Positions 51,338-59,977 of a DNA stretch of 64,000 nucleotides are shown one piece after another. The DNA lies in contig NZ_VCNL01000001.1 of NCBI RefSeq assembly GCF_007671685.1, positions 558,001 through 622,000 of the forward strand. The letters run 5' to 3'. Numbering within the stretch: position 1 is the stretch's first letter; each line of letters opens with the position of its first letter. The notes beneath the pieces are model-generated. The model worked only from the letters and a program-made list of their open reading frames with translations. It was not told the origin of the DNA and did no database searches. Both the position numbers and the translations under genes were made by a program. Source of the stretch: Halorubrum salsamenti (lineage in GTDB: Archaea; Halobacteriota; Halobacteria; Halobacteriales; Haloferacaceae).

Positions 51338-52426
51338 ATGACCGACTCCGACGACGATCGGATCACGGTGCTGATGTGCCCGGATTACAGGGAGTCGAAC
51401 CCGTATCAGTCCGAGCTGATCGACGCGTTAGAGGCCCGTGGCGTCGACGTCTCGACGACAAACGGCGGCTGGGCGTTTCCGCTTCTCGCGGGCGTCCGTC
51501 GTCACGGGGTGCCGGACGTCCTCCACCTCCACTGGCTCCACCGCTTCGTCATCACCAAACGCCGGTTTCCCGCCGTATTCGCCGTGCTGCTCGGCGTGAG
51601 GCTGTGTTTCGAGCTTATTCTGTTGCGGACGCTCGGGGTCCGGCTCGTCTGGACCGTCCACAACCTCTTGGATCACGAACGGAGTGCCCCGCGCAGCGAA
51701 CTCGTGATCAGACACGCGGTCGCGTGGCTCGCCGACAGGCTCGTCGTCCACTGCGAAGCGGCGGGCGCGTTGGTCGCGGAGACGTACCGGCTTCCCGAAC
51801 GAGTCTCGGACCGCATCCGCGTCGTGGCCCACGGCAACTTCGCGGATGTCTACGAGAACGACGTGTCGCAGTCGACGGCCCGCGAGCGTCTCGACCTCCC
51901 TTCAGACGTCCCGGTCGTCGCCTTCTTCGGGCTGATACGGCCCTACAAGAACGTCCCGGAGCTGATCGAGACGTTCGAACACGTTCCCGGAGATGCGAGG
52001 CTCCTCGTCGTCGGAAATCCGTGGAACGAAGACGTGTCGGATCGCGTGCGCGAGGCCAGCGCCGACGACGATCGGGTACACACGGTCCTCGAATACGTTC
52101 CCGAAGACGAGATACAGGTGTATATGCGGGCTACGGACGCGGTGGTCCTCCCCTTCGACTCGGTACTCACCTCCGGGAGCGCGGTCCTGGCGATGACGTT
52201 CGGCCGCGCCGTCGTGGCGCCGGTGATGGGGTGTCTCCCCGGACTGATCGGACCCGATGGCGGATATCTCTATGACCCCGGCGATCCCGACGGGCTCCGA
52301 GTCGCGCTCCGGAAGGCGGTCGACGATCGCGATCGGCTACGAGAGATGGGGCGACGGAACCGGAAGGCGGCTCAGAGTCTCGACTGGGATCGAATTGCCA
52401 AACGGACGCGAGACGTGTACGCGTGA
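51338..52426 (+). CDS. family 4 glycosyltransferase
   Basis: A 362-aa GT-B enzyme. The N-terminal domain has VLMCPDYRESNPYQSELIDA, DVLHLHWLHRF and VWTVHNLLDHE. The C-terminal domain has VVAFFGLIRPYKNVPELIET, LLVVGNPWNEDVSDRVREA and DAVVLPFDSVLTSGSAVLAM (the usual E-x7-E region is replaced by this DSVLTSG segment). It probably extends a surface polysaccharide. An in-frame extension upstream is not homologous. Confidence 0.84.
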   Translation: MTDSDDDRITVLMCPDYRESNPYQSELIDALEARGVDVSTTNGGWAFPLLAGVRRHGVPDVLHLHWLHRFVITKRRFPAVFAVLLGVRLCFELILLRTLGVRLVWTVHNLLDHERSAPRSELVIRHAVAWLADRLVVHCEAAGALVAETYRLPERVSDRIRVVAHGNFADVYENDVSQSTARERLDLPSDVPVVAFFGLIRPYKNVPELIETFEHVPGDARLLVVGNPWNEDVSDRVREASADDDRVHTVLEYVPEDEIQVYMRATDAVVLPFDSVLTSGSAVLAMTFGRAVVAPVMGCLPGLIGPDGGYLYDPGDPDGLRVALRKAVDDRDRLREMGRRNRKAAQSLDWDRIAKRTRDVYA

Positions 52427-52924
52427 GAAGCAGCGCGAGCGTGTCGTTGCTGATACTGTCGGTCGTCAGATCTTCCGAATAGCGACGACCAACGACGTGA
52501 AGCGGGCCGGTAACCGCGACGGAGCGGAGCCGGCAAACGCTACGATCGGCAACGCGATCACGTGCCGGAATCATCTCCGGAGAGTATCTGTGTCTCGGTC
52601 AGAGGAGTCAGGTTCAGATAACTAGTTATGAGAAGTATTGAAACCAACGACCGGGCGTTGAATATCCGGCTGGAGCGTCGTCGGTGGATTAGCGGTCAGA
52701 GTGTCGGATTCATCCCGCGCCTAAAGGCGCGGGTATTCTCCCTGCTCTTTATAAACCGCCTAACGAAGTCCATATCGGTCTGAACAACGGTCACAGATAG
52801 TGCCGTCGTCGACCTCGCGCACGAGACCGGATCCAGCACCGACGTCGGTCTGTCAACCCTCTCGTCCGACGAGGAATCGTCGAGACGGGCGGGTTGAGAG
52901 AGACGAGACCAATAGAACGAATAG
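52427..52924. other. gene-free stretch with an IS200/IS605-like end hairpin
   Basis: No intact gene is seen in 498 bases. At 52714-52733 CCCGCGCC-TAAA-GGCGCGGG forms a stem followed by TATTCTCC. This resembles the right end of haloarchaeal IS200/IS605 elements, but no tnpA or tnpB accompanies it. Just to the right, the minus strand reads VREVDDGTICDRCSDRYGLR and a stop, a possible zinc-knuckle tail of a lost gene. Confidence 0.45.
52714..52733. repeat. perfect 8-bp stem hairpin, IS200/IS605-end-like
   Basis: CCCGCGCC and GGCGCGGG pair around TAAA. The following TATTCTCC is usual at haloarchaeal IS605-type ends. It may be a solo end left after loss of the element. Confidence 0.45.
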
Positions 52925-53872
52925 ATGATTAATAGTTCATCCAATCGAATACTCTCGTGGGACGTTATCGCGGTCCTCGGCTACACCGCGGCGGTCCTCC
53001 CATTCCAGTGGGTCGGACTCCAGTCACCGATCCGGGTTGTCCTCCTCGCGCCGGTACTGCTGTTCCTACCGGGGTTCACACTCAGTACGGTGCTGTTCCC
53101 GGGACGACCGGCCGAAGACGGGTCGACGGAGAACGATGAGAGCTCGCGGGTCGGCCTCGTTGAGCGTGCCGCGATCTCAGTGGGGACGAGTGTCGGGCTG
53201 CTCCCGCTGTTCGCGTTCGCGTTCGACCTCGTTCTCGGACAGGTCGTCGGTCCGACAGTCGCCGTCGCGGCCGTCTTTTCGGCGGGTATGGCTCTCGTCG
53301 GCGGACACCGACGGTCACGGCTATCCGAACGCGACCGCTTCGAAGTCCCGATCGGGAGGTGGATCGGAGAGATCACGACGGCGGTAACGGACGATTCGAC
53401 TGGGGCCGCCGTGGTCAACGTCGTGCTCGTGGTCAGCGTACTGCTGGCCATCGGAGCCGTCGGGATAGCCTTCGCCGTCCCGCAGGAAGGCGCAACGTTC
53501 ACCGACTTTTCCGTCGGAAGCGATCGGGACGGCGAGTTCGTTACCGACGACTACCCGAACGACCTCGCGGTCGGCGAGAGTACCGAGCTGGCCGTTCTCA
53601 TCGAGAACAACGAGGGCGAACCCACTGAGTACTCCGTTGTGGCGCGCTTCGAGCGAGTTCAAGGTGGAACGGTAACTGCCATCGAGGACGCCGGTGCGTT
53701 CACGGTGACCGTCGACCCGGGGAATTCCGTTACCGAGAGTCACAGTGTGAGTCGATCGATAACGGGTGATAGCGTCCGACTCCGATTCTTCCTGTACCGG
53801 GGTGACCCGCCGACCGACCCGGGGCCTGAAACCGCGTACCGATCGGTTCACGTCTGGGTAGACGTCGAATAG
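52925..53872 (+). CDS. DUF1616 membrane protein
   Basis: A 315-aa protein. Four hydrophobic segments lie in the first half (WDVIAVLGYTAAVLPFQWVG; VVLLAPVLLFLPGFTLSTVL; ISVGTSVGLLPLFAFAFDLV; VVGPTVAVAAVFSAGMALVG), and another near residue 170 (VVNVVLVVSVLLAIGAVGIA) precedes an extracellular beta-sandwich-like domain with NEGEPTEYSVVARFERV. This matches DUF1616 proteins of archaeal surface-glycan loci; function unknown. Confidence 0.85.
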   Translation: MINSSSNRILSWDVIAVLGYTAAVLPFQWVGLQSPIRVVLLAPVLLFLPGFTLSTVLFPGRPAEDGSTENDESSRVGLVERAAISVGTSVGLLPLFAFAFDLVLGQVVGPTVAVAAVFSAGMALVGGHRRSRLSERDRFEVPIGRWIGEITTAVTDDSTGAAVVNVVLVVSVLLAIGAVGIAFAVPQEGATFTDFSVGSDRDGEFVTDDYPNDLAVGESTELAVLIENNEGEPTEYSVVARFERVQGGTVTAIEDAGAFTVTVDPGNSVTESHSVSRSITGDSVRLRFFLYRGDPPTDPGPETAYRSVHVWVDVE

Positions 53873-54194
53873 GGGGACGATATCGATCCGGACGTCCGGA
53901 CTCAGACTCCCGTCGGAGAGTGCGGTCCGCGGTGTCGAACTCAGCCGCGAACCCACTTTCGACAGCGTCTGGAGCGGTCACTCGCAGCGATGAAGTCGTC
54001 CATAACAAAGTGCGTGTCGCTGTTTCAACCGGTACGTTGCAGGGATGGGACACAGCCCGCGGTAGTCCCTGATCGAGACGAACAATGTATCCGATCGACC
54101 CACGAGACACAAGGCGTCTTTGCGAATCGGTGACCACCGACAGCGTCCGCTCTGTCGGTGCGAACGAACGGATCCCCCGTGGATGGGGTCCGAA
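53873..54194. other. intergenic region, no gene seen
   Basis: No credible frame is present. A 14-base palindrome TCCGGACGTCCGGA (53887-53900) just past the DUF1616 stop may be a terminator hairpin. Confidence 0.4.
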
Positions 54195-55298
54195 ATGACC
54201 CGAACAAACGTCTGGCTCGATCTGATAAGTCCGTCACATCCGTTCCTTTTTCAGGGACTACTGGACGGTCTGTCGGACATCACGTTCCGGACGACCGTTC
54301 GGAAGAAGACTGAGACCGTCGACCTCGCCCGCGAGGCGGGGTTCGATTTTGAGACGCTGGGCCGTGATTTCGAGAGCGTCACCCTGCGGACGGCGGCCGT
54401 TCCGCTTCGCACACTCCAGGTCGCCGTGCAGGCGCCGACCGCGGACGTGTCGCTGTCGGCCCGAAACGCGATGTGTGTGTTGGCGTCGCGAGCACGAGGG
54501 ATTCCGTCGATCCACTTCACCGACAACGATATCACGGCGTACGTCGACGCGCCGCTCGTCGAGCGGTCGTTCTGTCGGTTCAGGGCGACCGCAACCCATC
54601 ACGTCGTCCCGTCGGCGTTCCAAACTTCGGAGCTGACGCGATGGGGAACAGATCCGAGCCAGATCCACACGTACGACGGCTACAAGGAGGACATCTACGT
54701 TGCGAACTTCGAGCCCGACGAGTCGTTCACCGAGAGGCTCCCCTTCGAGACCTACGTTGTACTCCGCCCCGAGGCGCTGGGTGCGGCCTACGTCGACGAG
54801 GAAGAGTCGCTCGTTCCCCAGCTACTGGAAGCGCTCACGGCGGCGGAGGCCAACGTCGTTTACCTTCCGCGCAGGTCCGGAGACCGACCGCATGCAGAGC
54901 CGTATCCGGACGACCGTGTACACGTCCCAGACGGTGCGCTTGACGGCCTCCAGCTCGCCTGGCATTCCGACGGCGTCCTGACCGGGTCGGGAACGATGGC
55001 ACGGGAAGCGGCCTGTATGGGGAAGCCGGCCGTCTCTTTCTTCCCCGGACCGCTGCTGTCGGTTGACCGGTCGATGGTCGAGGACGGGCTGATCGTTCAC
55101 TCTCGCGACCCCGACGAAATCGCCTCGTATCTGGCCTCCGTCGGAACCACGGAGCGGATGCCGGACCGGGAGCGATGCTTCCAAGTCCGCGAAGAGGCGT
55201 CCTCGCTCGTTCGAGCGTTGATCGAGAACCCCGAGAACCCGGCGCTCGGCTCACGTTCGGGGGCGGCCGAACGCCCCGATCTGCACCGAGCGGAATAG
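54195..55298 (+). CDS. DUF354 family protein (GT-B-like)
   Basis: A 367-aa protein starting MTRTNVWLDLISPSHPFLFQ. It has SDITFRTTVRKKTETVDLA, IHFTDNDITAYVDAPLVERS, TYVVLRPEALGAAYVDEEES and GVLTGSGTMAREAACMGKPA. This order is that of archaeal DUF354 proteins, which have a GT-B-like fold and occur in polysaccharide loci. Donor and acceptor unknown. ATG 54195 fits homology; 54183 is possible. Confidence 0.83.
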   Translation: MTRTNVWLDLISPSHPFLFQGLLDGLSDITFRTTVRKKTETVDLAREAGFDFETLGRDFESVTLRTAAVPLRTLQVAVQAPTADVSLSARNAMCVLASRARGIPSIHFTDNDITAYVDAPLVERSFCRFRATATHHVVPSAFQTSELTRWGTDPSQIHTYDGYKEDIYVANFEPDESFTERLPFETYVVLRPEALGAAYVDEEESLVPQLLEALTAAEANVVYLPRRSGDRPHAEPYPDDRVHVPDGALDGLQLAWHSDGVLTGSGTMAREAACMGKPAVSFFPGPLLSVDRSMVEDGLIVHSRDPDEIASYLASVGTTERMPDRERCFQVREEASSLVRALIENPENPALGSRSGAAERPDLHRAE

Positions 55299-55404
55299 TT
55301 TCGTTCGGCCCATGACGATCCAGCCGGATACGATCGGGGTCGAGACGAGACGGGCCGGGGAAACCGCTCCATAACTTACTGACGCCGATCCAAGAGACGG
55401 ACGA

Positions 55405-56817
55405 ATGGGGCAGGACGCACATCGCACGGACGGTCCCGCCGATCGACCGCGGGCGGAGTCCGCGATCGGGACGAACGCGAATGAGGTGGTGACTGGGCCG
55501 GAATGGGAGGGTCCGATGGCAGCGGACAGGAGTCGAGAAGGCTCCGATATCTCTACGGGCGACGTAGATGGCGTGTTTGATATGTCTGAACGCGGTGGTT
55601 TCGGCTCTCAATCTGGTCCGGTAGTCGCGGGGTACGACACGGCGGCCGTCTGCCGAAACGCCCTCGCGTGGGCCCGGGAGCGCGACTATTCCGGGTACGA
55701 CCCGTACGATGGACTGAACAGTCCGATTCTCTCCGCGCTCTCTCGACACTGGCTGCTCCGGCTGTTGTCGATCCACGGCGTCCAGAAGTTCCCGCTGAAC
55801 CTCAGGCCGTACCTCGGCATCCCCGAGCAACGGAATCCGAAGGGGGTGGGCCTGTTCGCCAGCGCGTACCTGAACGAGTACGAACGGACGGGCGAGAACG
55901 CCGCCCTCAGAGAGGCTGAACGGTTGCTGGAGTGGCTCTCGGACAACCGGTCGCCGGCGTTCGATCGCTCGTCGTGGGGCTACAACTTCGACTGGCAGAA
56001 CTCGACGAAGTTCTTCCTCCCGGCGACTCACCCGTGCGGGGTCGTCACCGTGTTCTGTACCCGTCCGTTCCTCCGCCATTACGACTTGACGGGCTTCGAT
56101 CGGTCGCTTGCGGTGGCTCACGACGCGGCCACATTCCTCCTCGAAGACATCGGGACGGAGTCCGTCAACGGGTATGAGGTCCTCACGTACACGCCGTACG
56201 ACTCGTACGTGGCGGTCAACGCGAACGCTCTCGCGGCTGACCTCCTCTGGCGAGTGGGTCAGCGAGTCGACGACGAAACATTCCTCAACCGCGCACAGGA
56301 GCTGTTCGCGTTCGTCGTCGACGCGCAGACCGAGGTGGGCGGCTGGCACTACTCCGTCCCGGCGTCGGATTCACACTTGGGGTACGACAACTTCCATACG
56401 GGATTTGTTCTCGAGAGCCTCAGGCGGTACGCCCACAGTCGAGACCGAGATGACCCGGTCAGGGAGGCGTACGAACGGGGGATGCGATTCCACCGCGAAA
56501 ATCACTTCGAGGACGACGGGGCGCCGAAGTTCGAGGACGACCAGTCACGTCCCTACGATATCCATGCCGCCGCGCAGGCACTCGTCACGTTCACGGATCG
56601 CGACAACGCGGAGGACGCTGCACTCGCCAGAGACGTCCTCGAGTGGACACTGGATCGACTGTACGACCCGGAGGGGTACTTTTACCGGCGGATCGGCCGA
56701 TTCGTGACCGATAAGACCCCGTACATTCGGTGGAACCAAGCGTGGATGTGTCTGGCCCTGTCGGAGTACCTGAACGAACGAGACGAGGCTCGGCAAAATA
56801 TGGGCGACGGGCGGTGA
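55405..56817 (+). CDS. alpha/alpha-toroid glycosidase-like protein
   Basis: A 470-aa protein. The first 60 residues are low-complexity and acidic, so the true start may be later. The rest has repeated helical hairpins with GLFASAYLNEYERTGENAAL, SWGYNFDWQNSTKFFLPATH, YVAVNANALAADLLWRVGQR, GGWHYSVPASDSHLGYDNFH and YDIHAAAQALVTFTDR. The pattern fits a six-hairpin (alpha/alpha)6 barrel, as in glycosidases, lyases and prenyltransferase-like folds. It is probably active on or linked to surface polysaccharide; no catalytic pair could be named with confidence. Confidence 0.7.
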   Translation: MGQDAHRTDGPADRPRAESAIGTNANEVVTGPEWEGPMAADRSREGSDISTGDVDGVFDMSERGGFGSQSGPVVAGYDTAAVCRNALAWARERDYSGYDPYDGLNSPILSALSRHWLLRLLSIHGVQKFPLNLRPYLGIPEQRNPKGVGLFASAYLNEYERTGENAALREAERLLEWLSDNRSPAFDRSSWGYNFDWQNSTKFFLPATHPCGVVTVFCTRPFLRHYDLTGFDRSLAVAHDAATFLLEDIGTESVNGYEVLTYTPYDSYVAVNANALAADLLWRVGQRVDDETFLNRAQELFAFVVDAQTEVGGWHYSVPASDSHLGYDNFHTGFVLESLRRYAHSRDRDDPVREAYERGMRFHRENHFEDDGAPKFEDDQSRPYDIHAAAQALVTFTDRDNAEDAALARDVLEWTLDRLYDPEGYFYRRIGRFVTDKTPYIRWNQAWMCLALSEYLNERDEARQNMGDGR

Positions 56818-56905
56818 GCGTCGTTTCGGCTCGAATCCGTCTTCCGAGCCGCATTGGGGGATTAAGACGCAGTTAACAATTTCTCCCGAACTCCGAGGTG
56901 TCCCA

Positions 56906-58795
56906 ATGAGCGTACGCACGGGGCCCGATCGCGGCGGCTCGAACCGGGTGTGGCGGAAGCTGCTCCTCGCCGTCGGGTTCATCGCTGTCGCTATCGGCAC
57001 GATCGTCGCGTGGCAGTCGCCGGCGACGGGCTACGAGGTGTCGGTGTACGCGGGGACGCCGCTGATCTTCTGGGTCGGCGTCTCGATCGGCTTTCTCTCC
57101 GCGGCGACAGTCACGCTGGCGTCGTGTCGCGATCGGATCGCCGGGGTGTCGGTGGGGCTCGGAGCCCTGACCGCGATCGCGATCGGTTCACTCCCGGTCA
57201 TTCGCAGCTACCGGTTCTACGGCCGCGCCGATTCGATGACCCACCTCGGCTGGGCCGCCGATCTGATGTCGGGACGGATGCGGTTCGGCGACCTCTTTTA
57301 TCCCGGCGGACATAGCACGACCACGCTGTTGGCCGATTCGATGGGACTTCCCATCGAACGAGCAATGATCCTCTTTGCGGCGCTGTACTTCGCGCTCCAT
57401 GTGGCTTTCATCCCGCTCGTCGCGAAGGCGCTCTTTGAGGACGGCCGCCTGACCGTCATTGCAGCGTTTTCCGGATTCATGATGTTACCGATAAATCAGA
57501 TCAGCAGCGGACTGTACTTCCACACTTATTCGATGGCAACGTTGTTTTTCCCGGTGTTCTTGTACGCCTTGGTGAAACATCTCACGAGCAAACCAAAGGA
57601 CGGACCGCTGATTGGGCGTATCGGCGCGTGGAATATCGTGATCGCGGTTCTCGGTGCCGTTTTAGTGATCACTCACCCACAGCTCGCGCTGAACGTCGTC
57701 ATCCTTCTCGGAACCCTCGTGGTGTTACACCTGGTCTTCCGGAACCGTCGCAACCTGTTCGTTTCGAATCTCCGCCCCGTCTACGGCGTGTTCGTGTTCA
57801 TCGGCGTCTGCTGGGTGGTGTGGGTCGTTCAGTTCGGCAGAGTGTTCGATGTCGGTGAACGAGTCATGTTAGCGACGTATGACACCCTCTTCGGAGCTGC
57901 ACAGGCCGGCGGGGGGAACGTCGGGAGCCAAGTCGACTCGGCGCGGTCAGTCGAGGCGACCCTCTTCGAACTGTTCGTGAAGCTCTTTTTAGTGCCGGCG
58001 GTGTACTCGCTGCTCGGAACCCTCGCGGTCGTGGTGTCGCTTCGGACCCCCCTCGTCGGCACCGATCGAAGCGAACGGGCTACCGAGGTCGAACACAGGG
58101 GCCGGTCCGTCGTCACCTACTTCGGGTCCGCGGGCCTCGTTCTCGGTCCGTTCTTCCTGGCGCACTTCATGGGCCCGGTTTCTCACCTCTTTTTCAGGCA
58201 CTACGGGTTCGCGATGGTGTTCGTCGCCGTTCTCGGCGCCGCCATGATCCACCGTCTCGGGACGCTGATTCCGACGGGGCGGTGGTTGGCCGTGGCAAAG
58301 CCGCTCGCGCTCGGACTCCTGGCCGTCGCGCTGGTGTTGTCGCTGTTAACGCTGTTCGCGTCGCCGTACATGTATAACGCCTCACACCACGTGACTGACC
58401 AGCACATGAGCGGCTACGAGGCGGCGATCGAGTACCGCGGCGAAGACGTCCAGTGGAGCGGTATCCGACGAGGTCCGGGACGGGAATTCGACGCCCTAGT
58501 GCCGGGCGTCGGACTGTACACTCGCCCCGCGGTTAGTACGGGCGTGTCCACCAGAGGCGACGACGACCTCCGGTTGCTGCTCGAGGGAGCGGCGGACGAG
58601 GCCAGATACCTACCCGTATCACGGAGCGACATCGACCGAGAGGTGACCGCGTATCGTGAGCTCCGCTACTCGGAGTCGATGCTCGAGTCGATCGGCAGTC
58701 GGTCCGGCGTCCACCACGTCCACGACAACGGCGAGTTCGATCTCTACTACGTTACGCCGCGAAACAACGAGACGGCGACCGGTGGGGCCGGATGA
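56906..58795 (+). CDS. polytopic membrane protein, possible GT-C-type glycosyltransferase
   Basis: A 629-aa protein with about 12 hydrophobic helices to residue 490 and a soluble C-terminal tail. The first outside loop contains YRFYGRADSMTHLGWAADLM, with Asp where GT-C enzymes carry a catalytic acidic residue. Later parts include IHRLGTLIPTGRWLAVAKPL and YMYNASHHVTDQHMSGYEAA. The fold and context fit a GT-C transferase or polymerase of surface polysaccharide, but I do not recognise a named family. Its stop overlaps the next gene by four bases. Confidence 0.55.
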   Translation: MSVRTGPDRGGSNRVWRKLLLAVGFIAVAIGTIVAWQSPATGYEVSVYAGTPLIFWVGVSIGFLSAATVTLASCRDRIAGVSVGLGALTAIAIGSLPVIRSYRFYGRADSMTHLGWAADLMSGRMRFGDLFYPGGHSTTTLLADSMGLPIERAMILFAALYFALHVAFIPLVAKALFEDGRLTVIAAFSGFMMLPINQISSGLYFHTYSMATLFFPVFLYALVKHLTSKPKDGPLIGRIGAWNIVIAVLGAVLVITHPQLALNVVILLGTLVVLHLVFRNRRNLFVSNLRPVYGVFVFIGVCWVVWVVQFGRVFDVGERVMLATYDTLFGAAQAGGGNVGSQVDSARSVEATLFELFVKLFLVPAVYSLLGTLAVVVSLRTPLVGTDRSERATEVEHRGRSVVTYFGSAGLVLGPFFLAHFMGPVSHLFFRHYGFAMVFVAVLGAAMIHRLGTLIPTGRWLAVAKPLALGLLAVALVLSLLTLFASPYMYNASHHVTDQHMSGYEAAIEYRGEDVQWSGIRRGPGREFDALVPGVGLYTRPAVSTGVSTRGDDDLRLLLEGAADEARYLPVSRSDIDREVTAYRELRYSESMLESIGSRSGVHHVHDNGEFDLYYVTPRNNETATGGAG

Positions 58796-59937
58796 CCGGA
58801 CTGAAGCTCGGCGGCGTCGCGGACGGGGTCGTCCACGCGACGCGCGGACTGTCGACCGGTACCTGGAGTCGGCCTCGCGGGTTCGAGCGGGTCGGGTCGC
58901 TCCCGGCGTCGGACGCCGTCGCCCGGCTCTCCGACGCGCCCGTCGTCGGGCCGGTACTCGACCGCGTCACCGGCTCGGTCACGACGACGAACCTCTGGCC
59001 GATCGGGGACGAGCGGCTCCTGGCGACCGCCGGAAACGAAGTGTTCCGATCGACCGACTGCGGACGGTCGTGGCGGCTGGTCCATCGGCTTCCCGAGTCG
59101 TCCGGTCCGATGGGGGTACTCCCGACGGCCGTCTGTCGTCACGGCGATCGCATCTTCCTCGCCGAGTACCCGCTCGGCGACGAGGCAGCGAAGGTGCTGG
59201 TCAGCGAGGACGGGCGGCGCTGGTCGACGTTCGTGCGTCGGTCCGACGTGCGGCACTTCCACGGCGTGTTCCGCGATCCCTACACCGGTTCGCTCTGGGG
59301 GACCACGGGCGACACCGACGACGAAAGCGCGATCGGACGGTTCGTAGACGGCGAGTTCCGGGCCGTCGGTACGGGAAGCCAGACCTGGCGGGCTGTCGGA
59401 CTGGCGTTCACGCCGGACGCGGTGCTTTGGGGAATGGACTGCTCGTACGCTCCGCGGATCGAGATTCTTCGCCTCCCACGGGACGAGATTCCGTCCGCGG
59501 ACGAGACGCCCATAGGCCAGCCCGTTCCGGAGGTCGTCGGGGCTGTCGACGCACCGGTATTCTACGCGGAGACGATTCGGGCGGACGGAACGATCTGGGT
59601 CGTGCTCTCGACCGCGTCGACGACGGGAATGGACACCACCGGTCCGGGGACCGACGGAAACCAATCACGGCCGGTTAGGGTGATTGCCGCCTCACAACGG
59701 TCCGGATACGAACAGTGGTATCAGTTGGCAGAGTTTGAACGGTCAACAACGCTCGGCACGGTATTGCCGTCGGTGCCGACGGCGAACGCGTACGCGTTCT
59801 TAGCGACGACCCCGGACGGGACACTACTGATTAATCCGTTCAACACGAGGCGGAACCACGGGGTGATACTCGAACGTCGACCGGAGTCGTTCACCGAGGC
59901 GCCCCGGTTATCGGCGGATTCGGGTAACCTCGAGTAA
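58792..59937 (+). CDS. Asp-box (BNR/sialidase-like) beta-propeller protein
   Basis: A 381-aa protein whose ATG overlaps the previous stop (ATGA). Asp-box repeats are visible: FRSTDCGRSWRLVHRL (S-x-D-x-G-x-x-W), VSEDGRRWSTFVRRS, and looser ones later (FHGVFRDPYTGSLWGTTGD). Asp boxes form beta-propellers in sialidases and other glycan-binding proteins. The arginine triad and catalytic Asp/Glu/Tyr of true sialidases were not found, so binding or a distinct hydrolase role is more likely. No signal peptide is evident. Confidence 0.7.
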   Translation: MTGLKLGGVADGVVHATRGLSTGTWSRPRGFERVGSLPASDAVARLSDAPVVGPVLDRVTGSVTTTNLWPIGDERLLATAGNEVFRSTDCGRSWRLVHRLPESSGPMGVLPTAVCRHGDRIFLAEYPLGDEAAKVLVSEDGRRWSTFVRRSDVRHFHGVFRDPYTGSLWGTTGDTDDESAIGRFVDGEFRAVGTGSQTWRAVGLAFTPDAVLWGMDCSYAPRIEILRLPRDEIPSADETPIGQPVPEVVGAVDAPVFYAETIRADGTIWVVLSTASTTGMDTTGPGTDGNQSRPVRVIAASQRSGYEQWYQLAEFERSTTLGTVLPSVPTANAYAFLATTPDGTLLINPFNTRRNHGVILERRPESFTEAPRLSADSGNLE

Positions 59938-59977
59938 TGCGCTGGTGGAGTCGCGTGATCTCGCTCGCTCGGGATTC

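Noticed and set aside
52628-52650. GTATTGAAACC resembling the end of a CRISPR repeat
   Set aside because: Only one copy exists, with no spacer periodicity and no cas gene nearby.
54835-56349. A 504-codon minus-strand open frame
   Set aside because: It overlaps DUF354 and the toroid gene, has an Arg-rich low-complexity translation and no recognisable motif.
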